Shown here piece after piece: positions 1-11,600 of a DNA stretch of 64,000 nucleotides. Origin of the DNA: Crossaster papposus (lineage: Eukaryota > Echinodermata > Asteroidea > Velatida > Solasteridae); contig JBAIAA010000401.1 of assembly GCA_037893245.1 (NCBI GenBank), positions 186,001 through 250,000 of the forward strand, given 5' to 3'. The translations under genes and the position numbers were made by a program. The notes beneath the pieces are model-generated. The model was not told the origin of the DNA. It worked only from the letters and a program-made list of their open reading frames with translations, and did not search any database. Each line of letters begins with the position of its first letter. Position 1 is the first letter of the stretch.

Positions 1-554
1 AACCTCTACTCAATTATACTTGTAAAGAAATCCACCCCTCTTTCTGCCCCGACTTTGGCTATAATCTTGTCTAACCCACGCTAATTATATTTGTTTATTT
101 ATTTTATTCGAGTGGGCACACATTAGTCAATTTAACATTTTAGAATTTGTACAGATTATTGCTAGTGGCGCATGAAATTGCTGGGTGCCACCATGACTAA
201 TTCGCAGGTGTGAATACAAAATGCTCCTTGGAAGTAATTTAAAAGTTCATTTTCTAACAAGTCTTGTTGGGTAGGACAAAGGGTGTTAAAGGTAGTATAC
301 ACCATTTTAAAACATAAACAAAAATACTGAATTGTTTGGGATATAGCAACAGTGTCTTTGGTCTAGAGAATTTAAATGTAAACTGTGCCAAGCTGTGTGA
401 ACAAGTCAGTGTACCAGATATTATTCAAATTTCACACGCAAATGGCCAATTGCTTAAAAACGTATACATAACCGTTTGCTTTGACTAATTCATAGATTTT
501 TTTCAAGGTTTCCTAGCAAATGTAAATATTTCATATAAGTGTCCTCTGCATTTC

Positions 555-1885
555 TTTTGATAATTAATATGAAAGAACTTAGTAAGCAAGTAAACAAGAT
601 ATAACTAACTAATAATATATGGCTCGTTGCCATGGCTACAGGCCATTTTGTGTTTTGGGTATTTTTAGCCAGTTTTGGGGCCGCAAAAAACATTTTGTTT
701 GCTTATTTTAGAAAAATCACCTAGCCAAAATACAAAATGTTATCACAAAATCAACTATATCATTACAAAGTATCATCCTTGCCCTTACTTTGAAAACAAA
801 AATGTTTTAAATGTCACTCTTATGCCATTTTTAGAACATGCATTAAAGCATGTTTTTAGAACTTGTAAAATTGTAATTTTTAACCTACATTTTGTATTTT
901 TGTCCCTCAAAAAGTCAACTTGCCAGGGGTGTCAGAATATTTTCTTCTTTTGGATTCGATTAGAGCCAAAATTGGTCTTTTCATATCTGGTGAGGAAAGT
1001 TTCGGGGGATTGTATCCTCTTAAGTCAGTAATGCATCAACAATTGTCATTTTCCCCAAAAGCTTAAAAATGAAATTTGAGCTTTTCCTTTAGTTTAAAAG
1101 GGGCGTCATGCTTAAAGGGGCTGTTGCATTCTGTAGAAATAATGTGTTAGTTCACAACAAGTATTGTTTCCTCTTTTTATATGCCACTAATAAAATGTTA
1201 TCAGAAAATGGTATGTAAGAAATGCTGTGGAGGAGGTTAGTCTCGATTTTCGCCGTCAAAAATGCTGCTTATTCAGTAAAAGTAATTCACAGGCCTACAA
1301 CTCACTCTTATGATTTGAAAAAAAGGCACCCGATTCATAAAAGTACAATTTGTGTGTGTATCATTACTTCAAACTGAAGAAAAACTCAAATTAGATGTTT
1401 CCAGTTTTTTAAGAAAATGACAATTTGTGATGCAGTACTGCCTAAAGAAGATACAATCCCCAAAAATTGTCCCACCAAATATGGAAAGACCAATGTTGGC
1501 TCTAATTAAATCCAAAAGGAAAATATTCTGAGACCCCTGGCAAGTTGACTTTTTGAGAAACAAAAATAGGGTAAAAATTTCAATTTTACTAAAAACATGC
1601 TTTAACGAATGTTCTCAAAATAGCATAAGGGTGACATTTAAAACAATTTCTCAAGTAAGGGCAAGGATGATACTTTGTAAAGACATAGTTGATTTTGTGA
1701 TAAAATTATGTATTTTGGCTGGGTGATTTTTTTTAAAAATAAGCAGAACTGTTTTTGCGGCCTCCAAACTGGCTAAAAATGCCCAAAACACAAAATTGCC
1801 TGTTACCATGGCAACGGGCAAAAGAAAAAAAAAATCAATTTTGGTTACTTGCTTACCAATCCTTTCATATTAAAAAAATTAAAAT
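555..1885. repeat. Long fold-back: two ~500-bp inverted arms
   Basis: The arms 555-1070 and 1375-1885 are inverted copies (for example GTCAACTTGCCAGGGGTGTC against its inverse near 1540), estimated 80-90% identical, with a ~300-bp loop. It is probably a non-autonomous element or an inverted duplication. No coding potential recognised. Confidence 0.75.
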
Positions 1886-2097
1886 AAAAATGCCGAGGAC
1901 AATACATGTAGTGCTGAACAATACATGTAGCGTCATTCATCCAGATGTGCACTTGAGCGATGCCTAAATATAAAGCTTTTTATAGACGCAGGTTTTGCCC
2001 CTTATCCATACACACTTTTCAACATGGCTACAGAGAGTTATGTTGATCAAGTGTAATACCATCGTAAACAAATACATGTCACCTTCATCCAACTACC

Positions 2098-2353
2098 AGG
2101 GGCTAATTTCATAAAACAATTCATTTAAGCGCAACAATTTGCTAAGCATGAACATTCTTCCTTGGCAAAAACAGGGTTACACACCAAATTTTCAGGTGAT
2201 GTTTTTTGTTTGTGACTGGTATTCTAATAGCTGTTTTTTTTCCTTAGCAAGAAAAGCACATGGTGTTTTGGCTGGTAACCTGTTCTTACTGAATAAGACA
2301 TTTTTGTGCTAAGCAAATGTTTGTGCTTACATGTTTTATAAAATTGGCCCCAA
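2098..2353. mobile_element. MITE, GGGGCCAATTTCATA family (copy 1)
   Basis: Left end GGGGCTAATTTCATAAAACA, right end TTTTATAAAATTGGCCCC. The interior has TTGGCAAAAACAG and GCTTACATGTTTTAT blocks seen in the other family members here. Confidence 0.65.
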
Positions 2354-2431
2354 GATGTGCACTGAGACGTGCGTATTGAAATGTAAAGCTTTTTTTAGCA
2401 CACACATTCCAATAATGTTTTTGATCAAACA

Positions 2432-2682
2432 GGGCCCAATTTCTTGGCTCTGCTTACCGTTAGCAAAAAATTCCTGCTTACTGTAGCAGAACATTCCGTG
2501 CTTACGGTAAGCGTATTTCACACGTTAGCAAGGAAATTTGGCTTCTGCGCATGTGTAGATCCCGTAACTAAAGATTCTGTGCTTACAGGGTTAGCACAGA
2601 ATATTTCTGCTTTCGCGGTTAGCAGAAAATGGTGATTGTAAGCGCGGAATTCTGTGGTATGCAGAGCCAAGAAATTGGGCCC
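2432..2682. mobile_element. MITE, GGGCCCAATTTC family (copy 2)
   Basis: Inverted ends AGGGCCCAATTTCTTGGCTC and GAGCCAAGAAATTGGGCCCT, about 20 bp perfect. The interior is built from short 'gcttac(g)gttagcagaa' modules. It is flanked by ATCAAAC on the left and GCTGTCA on the right. Confidence 0.75.
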
Positions 2683-2926
2683 TGCTGTCAAATTTGACCA
2701 AGTAGTTAATTATACCATAGAGAAAGGAATATACATGTACCATCGTTGAAACCCCTGTGTTTGTAGAGAAGTGTCACCTTAATGCAATTACCAAGCAGCA
2801 AAGAACAGAAAGCGAGGGCACATGCATGGTAACGGTCGATCACAAACAAGAGGTCAAGCTACGAAATGAGGAACTCAAAACTCTACTAGCAATTGCTTAA
2901 TTATGACAAGCAAAAGCTTGTTTCTA

Positions 2927-3316
2927 TTTAAAGGTAGTATACACCATTGGTAATTTCTTGAATTATCATGAATGGGTAGATTTTGGGGGTTGTATTTCAT
3001 AGTAAATATCGTTTAACTGACTTTTCCGAAGTTTTACAATCATGGATGCCGAGAAAAGCACGAAAAACAGCGTTTGTTTTCAACCGGGGTCGAGCAATTA
3101 TTCTTATGTTATCTTTGTTTTTTCGCCCTCGCCGTCCGGCGATCGCGAATTTGTCTTTATAAACTTCATTTTTTTGGAATAATTACAGGATATCTAGCGC
3201 AATCATTTTGCTGAATGCCTAGAATCAACATTTACTTTCAATTGAGTAAGGTATTTCTTAATAATTCGGTAGTAAATATTTTCGATATCTGCAAATGGTG
3301 TATACTACCTTTAAGC
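2927..3316. mobile_element. MITE family B (copy 1), TTAA-flanked
   Basis: Ends TTAAAGGTAGTATACACCAT and ATGGTGTATACTACCTTTAA, interior with GGATATCTAGCGCAAT and GGCATCCATGATTG-type blocks. This family has about a dozen copies in the window. It is flanked on both sides by AGCAAAAGCTTGTTT, so the insertion sits in a small repeat. Confidence 0.85.
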
Positions 3317-3724
3317 AAAAGCTTGTTTTTTAGCAATTGCTAATCTGGAAAGCAATTGAAAAAGCCTAGAAAACCAATTGTGTATTCGGCCCAATGAACT
3401 GTGATGACCACGGAATGAGTTTAAAGTCGAAACTTGCCATTTGCAGAACAGCAGACAAAAGCCAACATTTGAAGGGATGGTCGATTATTTTGTTCATGTG
3501 AACCTTAATCTTGTCCCGTTTCACCTTTCTCCTATTTTGTTTTTCTGTCAAACATCTTTGAAACCTATTTCATCCCATTGTTGTATTATGTCGTCATACA
3601 TACATGTACATACACTGTAACACAACTGTAGGATTTTAAATGCCATTTTCTCAAGAATCAGTGTTTACCACTTCAGTTGGTGGTTTATATTTTAATTACT
3701 GATGAACTCAGTACCCCTCAATGT

Positions 3725-4160
3725 TGTATTCCATTGGAAAGCTCTTGTTCTGCAGATTCCAGATATATAAACAATCTCCATTCTTGCATATTTCCGAGAT
3801 GCACTTTTGGAAATTTCCGCAAATTTTCACAAAGAGTGCGCGCAAGTGTTTGAATAACACGCAGCGCACGCATTGGCAGTGTTATAATGGTCTGTTCAGT
3901 GCATGACAAGTGAATTAGCTGCAATCCGCTGGCCAAGAACGCGCCCTTAACCCAGATTGTGGTCGCAATTCAAATTGTGACTCAGCAAATTTGAATTGAT
4001 ATCAAAATCTTAGAATAGTGTTTTGTTCTGAATATATGCAGCATTCACAGAGCTAAAAACTTCATCAGGTTGTTTGTCAAGCAGCTTTCTTTATATTATG
4101 AGCACTTCTGATGCTTCAAACGATAAAAATGCACAACCGACAAATGATATATTTTCCTTT
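3725..4160. repeat. Interspersed repeat family A (copy 1)
   Basis: About 430 bp shared with 12590-12925, 22795-23000 and (inverted) 58255-58600. Diagnostic blocks are GATGCACTTTTGGAAATTT, CAATTCAAATTGTGACTC and TATGAGCACTTCTG. It abuts the distal end of the COMMD1 array. Confidence 0.7.
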
Positions 4161-4171
4161 AAGCTCATTTT

Positions 4172-5600
4172 GTGGTGACAGGTTATCACAGATCACATTT
4201 CTTGGTCAGGGCTATGAAATGCTCAATGACAGTGAGCGGCAATTTGTGCCTCCATGATATCCAGGTCCTTAGTGTGGTAACAGGTCATCACAGATCACAT
4301 TTGTTGGTCAGGGCTATGAAATGCTCAATGACAGTGAGCGGCAATTTGTGCCTCCATGATATCCAGGTCCTTGGTGTGGTGACAGGTCATCACAGATCAC
4401 ATTTCTTGGTCAGGGTTATGAAATGCTCAATGACAGTGAGTGGCAATTTGTGCCTCCATGATATCCAGGTCCTTAGTGGGGTGACAGGTCATCACAGATC
4501 ACATTATTTGGTCAGGGCTATGAAATGCTCAATGACAGTGAGCGGCAATTTGTGCCTCCATTATATCCAGGTCCTTAGTGTGGTGACAGGTCATCACAGA
4601 TCACATTTGTTGGTCAGGGCTATGAAATGCTCAATGACAGTGAGCGGCAATTTGTGCCTCCATGATATCCAGGTCCTTAGTGTGGTGACAGGTCATCACA
4701 GATCACATTTGTTGGTCAGGGCTATGAAATGCTCAATGACAGTGAGCGGCAATTTGTGCCTTCATGATATCCAGGTCCTTAGTGTGGTGACAGGTCATCA
4801 CAGATCACATTTGTTGGTCAGGGCTATGAAATGCTCAATGTCAGTGAGCGGCAATTTGTGCCTTCATGATATCCAGGTCCTTAGTGTGGTGACAGGTCAT
4901 CACAGATCACATTTGTTGGTCAGGGCTATGAAATGCTCAATGACAGTGAGCGGCAATTTGTGCCTCCATTATATCTAGATCCTCAGTGTGGTGACAGGTC
5001 ATCACAGATCACATTTGTTGGTCAAGGCTATGAAATGCTCAATGACAGTGAGCGGCAATTTGTGCCTTCATGATATCCAGGTCCTTAGTGTGGTGACAGG
5101 TCATCACAGATCACATTTGTTGGTCAAGGCTATGAAATGCTCAATGACAGTGAGCGGCAATTTGTGCCTCCATGATATCCAGGTCCTTAGTGTGGTAACA
5201 GGTCATCACAGATCACATTTGTTGGTCAAGGCTATGAAATGCTCAATGACAGTGAGCGGCAATTTGTGCCTCCATGATATCCAGGTCCTTAGTGTGGTGA
5301 CAGGTCATCACAGATCACATTTGTTGGTCAAGGCTATGAAATGCTCAATGACAGTGAGCGGCAATTTGTGCCTCCATGATATCCAGGTCCTTAGTGTGGT
5401 GACAGGTCATCACAGATCACATTTGTTGGTCAGGGCTATGAAATGCTCAATGACAGTGAGCGGCAATTTGTGCCTCCATGATATCCAGGTCCTTAGTGTG
5501 GTGACAGGTTATCACAGATCACATTTGTTGGTCAGGGCTATGAAATGCTCAATGACAGTGAGCGGCAATTTGTGCCTCCATAATATCCAGGTCCTTAGTG
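4172..5600 (-). repeat. 102-bp tandem array, 14 copies, derived from the COMMD1 last exon and 3' UTR
   Basis: Fourteen head-to-tail 102-bp units with only a few substitutions between them and almost no indels. Read on the minus strand each unit carries KDLDIMEAQIAAHCH, the stop TGA, and about 55 bp of 3' UTR. The rightmost unit lies inside functional exon 4; the other thirteen are downstream of the real stop. The units are nearly identical, so the array is young or homogenised. Since 102 is divisible by 3, the plus strand is open for long stretches (4172-4978 and 4988-5611), which is an artefact of the period. At the distal edge (4170-4186) the sequence is TTTTGTGGTGACAGGT, also the end of the MITE at 56665-57463. 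Confidence 0.93.
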
Positions 5601-5650
5601 ATTTGGGATAACTTCTCCTCATCCATCTCAAACCGGACCACCTCTGCCTC
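5549..5650 (-). CDS. COMMD1: COMMD1 exon 4 (terminal coding exon)
   Basis: 33 codons plus stop, EAEVVRFEMDEEKLSQITKD then LDIMEAQIAAHCH. Acceptor TTTCTTTCTAG after a purine-free tract. It matches the human ESEFLCLEFDEVKVNQIL end. Its last 15 codons are the founding copy of the 102-bp array. Confidence 0.92.
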   Translation of the reverse strand, partial: EAEVVRFEMDEEKLSQITKDLDIMEAQIAAHCH

Positions 5651-8600
5651 CTAGAAAGAAGAAAAAAAAAGAAAACAAAAAGAAAAAAACCAAATAATGT
5701 TCGATCACGAAGCACTGCTAGAGATCAAAAGTGTTGATTTTTGTTTGTGCGGAGGGAGGGAAACCAGAGAACCCAGAGAAAAACCCTTGTGGCACAGGAT
5801 AGAATAAACGACTAATTCTACTCACATATGGTCCAAGCCGGGAATCGAACCCGAGCAACATTGGTCAGAGGTGAGTGCTTAAAACCCTGCTAAACCCTTC
5901 TGGATAGCTGCAAAAGCTATATTCCACCTTTAAATCAGTACATGTACATGTAGGTACAATTCTGGGTAACTGCAGATATTCCTACACCTGTACGTGTTTT
6001 TCACGTCACTAGTCTCTATCTAAGACCCACATTGTACACAAAAACCATTTGAAAAAGTTCTATTAAGTTCTCCGTCATCTTTTTAAATTACTATTCAAGT
6101 TGGAGTCAGTAAGGTTTGCGTAGCAGTTCTTTTCCTCGCCTTCCAATGCTGTGACCCGGGTTCTAATCCCCCCTGGGCCAATATGTGGATAATTAGGTTT
6201 TCAGTCTCTGCCTGACGCTGTGGGTTTGTTCTTCTGGGAGTGTATCTCCCACACTTGAACTGTATTTTCTTCACATACATGTAGTCTTCTTATTCCCGGG
6301 CGCTATCAGAACAGTGGATTCCATTGAATGGGCTTACCCAGTTAACTACATGTAGTTTGAGTCGGATGACATGACATACACGCACAGTTTTTCTGGAATT
6401 CAAAACGGTTGACTGATAAACTCGTCACGAAGAAGGTCGAAAATATCTTTCAGCAACCGGCTCAGTAAGCGAAGCCGGAATAATGGGTGTGCTACCCACA
6501 GATGCCGGCCTGAACCCGTCTCGGATCAAGTTTGGTGAAAAACAATCCCACGCCTGGGCCCAGTCATAAATGTCAAAATAATCTTGGTGCGAAATGGTTA
6601 AAATACTGTGACCTTCTGACTTTCATGTATACATACATACTGTACATGTATGTGTTTTGGCACGATAAATTAGAGTTCTGAAAACATACCTTATCCGAGT
6701 TATTTTCAGCAAGTTGTAGTTCTACGATAGCAGTGGGTGTGTTGATCTGATCAATGTGCCTGCCTTGACTTTTGATGTCAATCCTCCAACTCATGCTACG
6801 AAGGCTGTTGCCCCACATACTCTTTGAGAGAAAATTTAAAGAGAAAAACAAGTAAAGATATTTGTTCATGTGCATGTATAAATATTATCACAAGGATATT
6901 TTAATTTATATATATATTTTTTGTATACACAACCCAATCTCGCCAGCTACGGCTAAAGGTAGGATACATGTACATCATTTGCAGATATAAAGTCTTTACT
7001 GAATTATTCAGAAATGTCTTACTTATTTGAAAGTAAATAATTAGTATGGGCATCCAGCAAAATAATTGTGCTAGATATCCTGTAATTGTTCCGAAAAATG
7101 TAATTTTATATACAAAAAATTACTATCAGGTAATCGCCGGACGGTGATCGCTAAAACAAAAGAACAACATAAGAACCACTGCCCGACGCCGGTTAAAAAC
7201 GAACGCCGTTTGTCTTGCTTTTCTCAGCATCCATGATTGTAAAACTTGGACAGGTCAGTTGAACGATATTTACTATAAAATACAACTCCCTAAATCTACC
7301 CATTCCTGATAATTCAAGCAATTACCAATGGTGTATCCTACCTTTAAACATGACAAACAACGCCGGTGAGCAATTAAATAATCTCATGAAAAGAAGAACA
7401 CAGACTGGGAGCTTGCATGCTCAGCAGCATTACCGGTATTAGGCTTTAACCCTAACCATCCCAAATTCTCCAAAATCCATTTTGAAAAATGCAGAATTTC
7501 GCAGATGAGAACACTTAAGTTAATGCATTGAATGATTTTGCAGGATTGAGGACGATGGGGTTTTTGCCACTGGGGGATAATGCAGGATCCAGATCATAAG
7601 GCCTAAACTACATGTAATACTGGAGGATTTTGCAGGATTTAGGTTACTTGGGTATTTATCAAAATGGGGATTTTGAAAAATTGAGGTAATTTGCACATTC
7701 TCCATAGAGCTTCAGTCAAGTTGTAATTACGTGGTCACCAGGAACAAATTAGAGAATTTTGCAGGATTTAGGTTACATGGAGTTTTAACACTTTGGAATT
7801 GCAGGATTTTGCAAGATTCAGGTTAAATGTGTAAGACAAATAGGGTAGGGAGTTAGGGTTAAAGGAAAAAAGCCCAAATAAACGTGCTTGAGTTACTCTG
7901 AACTTTAATACATTAAGCCGAGGTCTATGTATATGGCCTTTCAGAAAATGATGCACATGCCTCCTGAAAACACCAGGTCCCCTTCTCTGAAGGCTGCCCG
8001 GTGTTATCAGAGGAAGCCTATTCCAGATGTTTACAGCAAAACTGGTAGGAAACTTCTGTCATAATCCAGCATGATCTGGGCCCTTCTATCGCCAGGAGGG
8101 AGAGGATAACGTAGAGAGTACGGATGCTGCAGAGAAACGAAGTGCTTGACGACGGTCGTTAAAGATGACGGCTAGTGCTGGAAGAAGACTTCTTAGAAGT
8201 GACGGGCATGAATCCAAGTGCATTTTCTAGATGCAGGCTATAGCACTAACTACATGTATACACCGGTGAGAAAAGGGGTTGAACCTCACCATTTCGAAAT
8301 TAGAGCAAAAGCAAATGGTATACACTACCTATGAGATTGATGTACTGTAGTTACCTTGGCAACTATGCAGTCATGAATTTTGGCCTTGTTACTCCGCCAG
8401 AATTTACTGAATGCAGCTGCCTGAGTCCCGTTTATACCGCCTTTCTTCTTGGTCTGTGATGTCAGGAAAGCATCAAGCTGATTCACGTCCATGTTTCCAG
8501 ACACAATATTCTGTCAGGAAGAAAGTAAAAATCCACTGTATACATGTAATTATTTAACCCATATCCCTGCCAGGTGCAGCACAGTGCATCAGGTAAAAAA

Positions 8601-11600
8601 AATCTGGTGCACTTTGATGCAAACGGCCGTCAACACCACTGCATAAACGACCACAGAGGCCGTGTCCGAAATGGGTGTCTAGAGCTACAGCTACGGCTAT
8701 TGTCTGCGTCGGCCATTTTGTAGCGCTGTCCGAAATGCTGTCTAGAGCTACAGCTACGGCTACAACGTCACAAAAATCTAGCCGTAAAAGAAGTTGTCTA
8801 GCTAATTTTGGAGGAAACTTTCGTTTATTTTTCAATGATAAATGTAGTGCATTGAATTGAAACTAACAGATGGACAAATACATGTACGTCAATATCATCA
8901 GGTATTTCGACTGGCTGTAAACAAACATTGCGTAACATCTAGCAGACGATAATTGTTGTAAATTCTTACATCGTAATTTTGCAAACACTAATTCAAGCAT
9001 CGCTTGGGGGCGCAATAACTAGCCGTAGGCTCTACCGTAGCCGCGTCCGAATTCCATTTGCCTTAGCGCCTACGTGTACATGTAGCTGTAGACGTAGACC
9101 GTAGCTCTAGACACTCATTTCGGACACGGCCTAAGACTATTGAGAGATAAGCCAATTGAACATTGGATTCTGCTGCGTTGGATGACCAGAGACTCTGAGG
9201 CAGTTTGACCTTGAGGTTTTTGACCTGATGGCTCTTGCTGCACTGGGCAGGGTTGTCAGTTTAACAAATGATTCACTTTGCAGCATCTGGCAGGGATTTT
9301 AGCCAAGATACCTGGAGAGTTAGGGTCAAGAGACATTAATTTTGTGCAACAAACAAATCTTAGTTAAAAAGTTATTTAAATATATGTAGGACCCTTCATA
9401 AGGCCAAATAAAAAAAATTAGTTGGTGATCATCCTTTTGGGGGGTTTCTTTTTGCTGTATTGTTGTAAAAAAGCGAGGAGGGAGGTTTTTTTTTTTTTTT
9501 TTTACAAAATATATGAACTTCGAAACCAAAGATATGTTGTACGCACAATGTATTATTTCATTGAAATTTAAGACCAATATTAAAACTGCATTGATCAAAA
9601 GTATGAGTATAGAGTTGTCTTCCAAACTCTCAAGGGAAATGCTGGGTCTGTATGATCAAGCTGTGTCCCCCTCATTGACCGGACTATCGTCGAATTTTCC
9701 ACTGGCGAATTCAGTGTACAGCTCGGCAAGACTCACATTGTTCTCTATTGTCATCCCGAACCAGTCTTAGTTTCACTGGTTGGTGACAGCCCTCCTTGGT
9801 TATTGTCACCACGATCAACGACATGTTGGTGGCGTTTTTTTTTTTTTTTAATACGGCGGTTTTTCAACAAAAAAATAAATAAATAAATTCGGTCGGGGCC
9901 CGTTTGGAGAGTCGGGCGAGGATGATCACCAACTAATTTTTTTTATTTGGCCTAATGAGAACATGAACAAAAGTTGTAAAGAATTCTTCAAAACTGAACA
10001 AAAAAATAGGTTTCATTTGCTCATCAACACCTTTCACCCAATTTATGGACACACCATTTTCCAAAGTTTGTTGTTGCTGGGCTAAATATCACACTAGTAT
10101 CATTGTATATGATTTTTCATAAGGTTTTAAAGGGATAATTGTGCCAGTAAGCAATTTGGTGAATTTGCAGCTTGTCAATACTGACTACTTTATATCTGAA
10201 GACAAGGTTATTACGTGCAAATTATAGGGTATTATTGTAGTCATTTTGGACCAAGTATTTAGTCACTTAGTCAGTGACTTACATGCTTTAGAAAATGTTA
10301 TTCATTGAAAGGATGTGTAAGTACTTAGAATCACTAAAATAAACATTTCAAAAAAATAAAAAATATATACATGTATATACACATGTATACCCAAAATATG
10401 GGACTAAATATATTACGTGGCAGGGATTAATAATTTATGCAAATTAGTCATATTTCCACCACTTTATTTTAAGGACTTTAATATGTCATTGTGGGGACCT
10501 TTTACTTTAGAAATACATTGTGGTGAAAATTTTTGTATTGCAATTTGTTTGAGGTCTTCAAAACAAAATTAAATATTTTGCCTAGACTATAGTGCCGGGG
10601 CGGGGCCATAAGGCTATATTAAACCATGGAGATTCCTCCATGATTAAACGTACACAGGTAAACCCCGGAGCTACATGTATTGCGTAAACGAAGCTGCGGA
10701 AAGCAATAAGCCAGTTCGATATTCCCGCTGCGAGTGTGCACATGGAGATTTTACGATTTTTTTTTTTTGAGATAAACATTTCAGCGATTGCGTGCAAAAG
10801 CATAGCGGGGTACCAGCGAATTTAAAGAGATCGTCGTGTTCTAAAGTTATTAACCAGTTCGCGCCGGGATTATTTTAACATCGCCGAGCCGACGGGCGGG
10901 ATTATTTTTAACGAAACTCGATCCGAAGCGTGTTCAGGCCTATAGTGCTGGGTAGCACACCCACGCATTTCCGGCCTTGCGCGCTGCTGACATACATTTC
11001 CGAACTTGAACTTGGCGTATATATTCGTCATCCGTTTTGAATTTGGGAAAATTTTTGCGTTTATATTCGTCATCCGGCGCGAACTGGTTAAGTAACATTT
11101 TTTTTTTACGTTTTGGTGTTTTCAGGTGTTTTGTGTGGCCAAACTTTTGGGTGTTGGTAAAAGTCGGAGGTGGTCGGAGCTAGCCGGAGGGCGCGCGCAT
11201 TAAACCGTTACAATGAAAACCTGACGCGAACCAAGAGAGGATCTTAGAGTGAACAATATTATTTTAAAATACAGACAAAATGTAACTTTGATGGTCTGTG
11301 GAAACCCAGAGGTATAATTGTATTCAGTGTAATCAGTGATTATAATCTGTATGGGAAACTGTATACAAAGCGTATACAATTACAACAGCATTAGGCTACC
11401 TCCGGCTAGCTCCGGCTAGCTCCGGCTAGCTCCGGCCAGCTCCGACCACCTCCGACTTTTACCAACACCCCAAACTTTTGTTCGAACAAAGTGCCCATCG
11501 TCTTTTCGATTTCACAAGAAAATACACAGAATGCAGATTCGGTTACCACGTCCCCCATAGCCTTGTGTGCATTTGTCTGCCGTGTTTGTATCCTTAAGAA

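Noticed and set aside
4172-5600. CRISPR array
   Set aside because: Units are contiguous 102-bp repeats without variable spacers, and the genome is animal.
4172-5611. Two long plus-strand open frames made of a 34-residue repeat
   Set aside because: They are the antisense of the COMMD1 exon array; openness follows from a 102-bp period. No start context or domain supports a protein.
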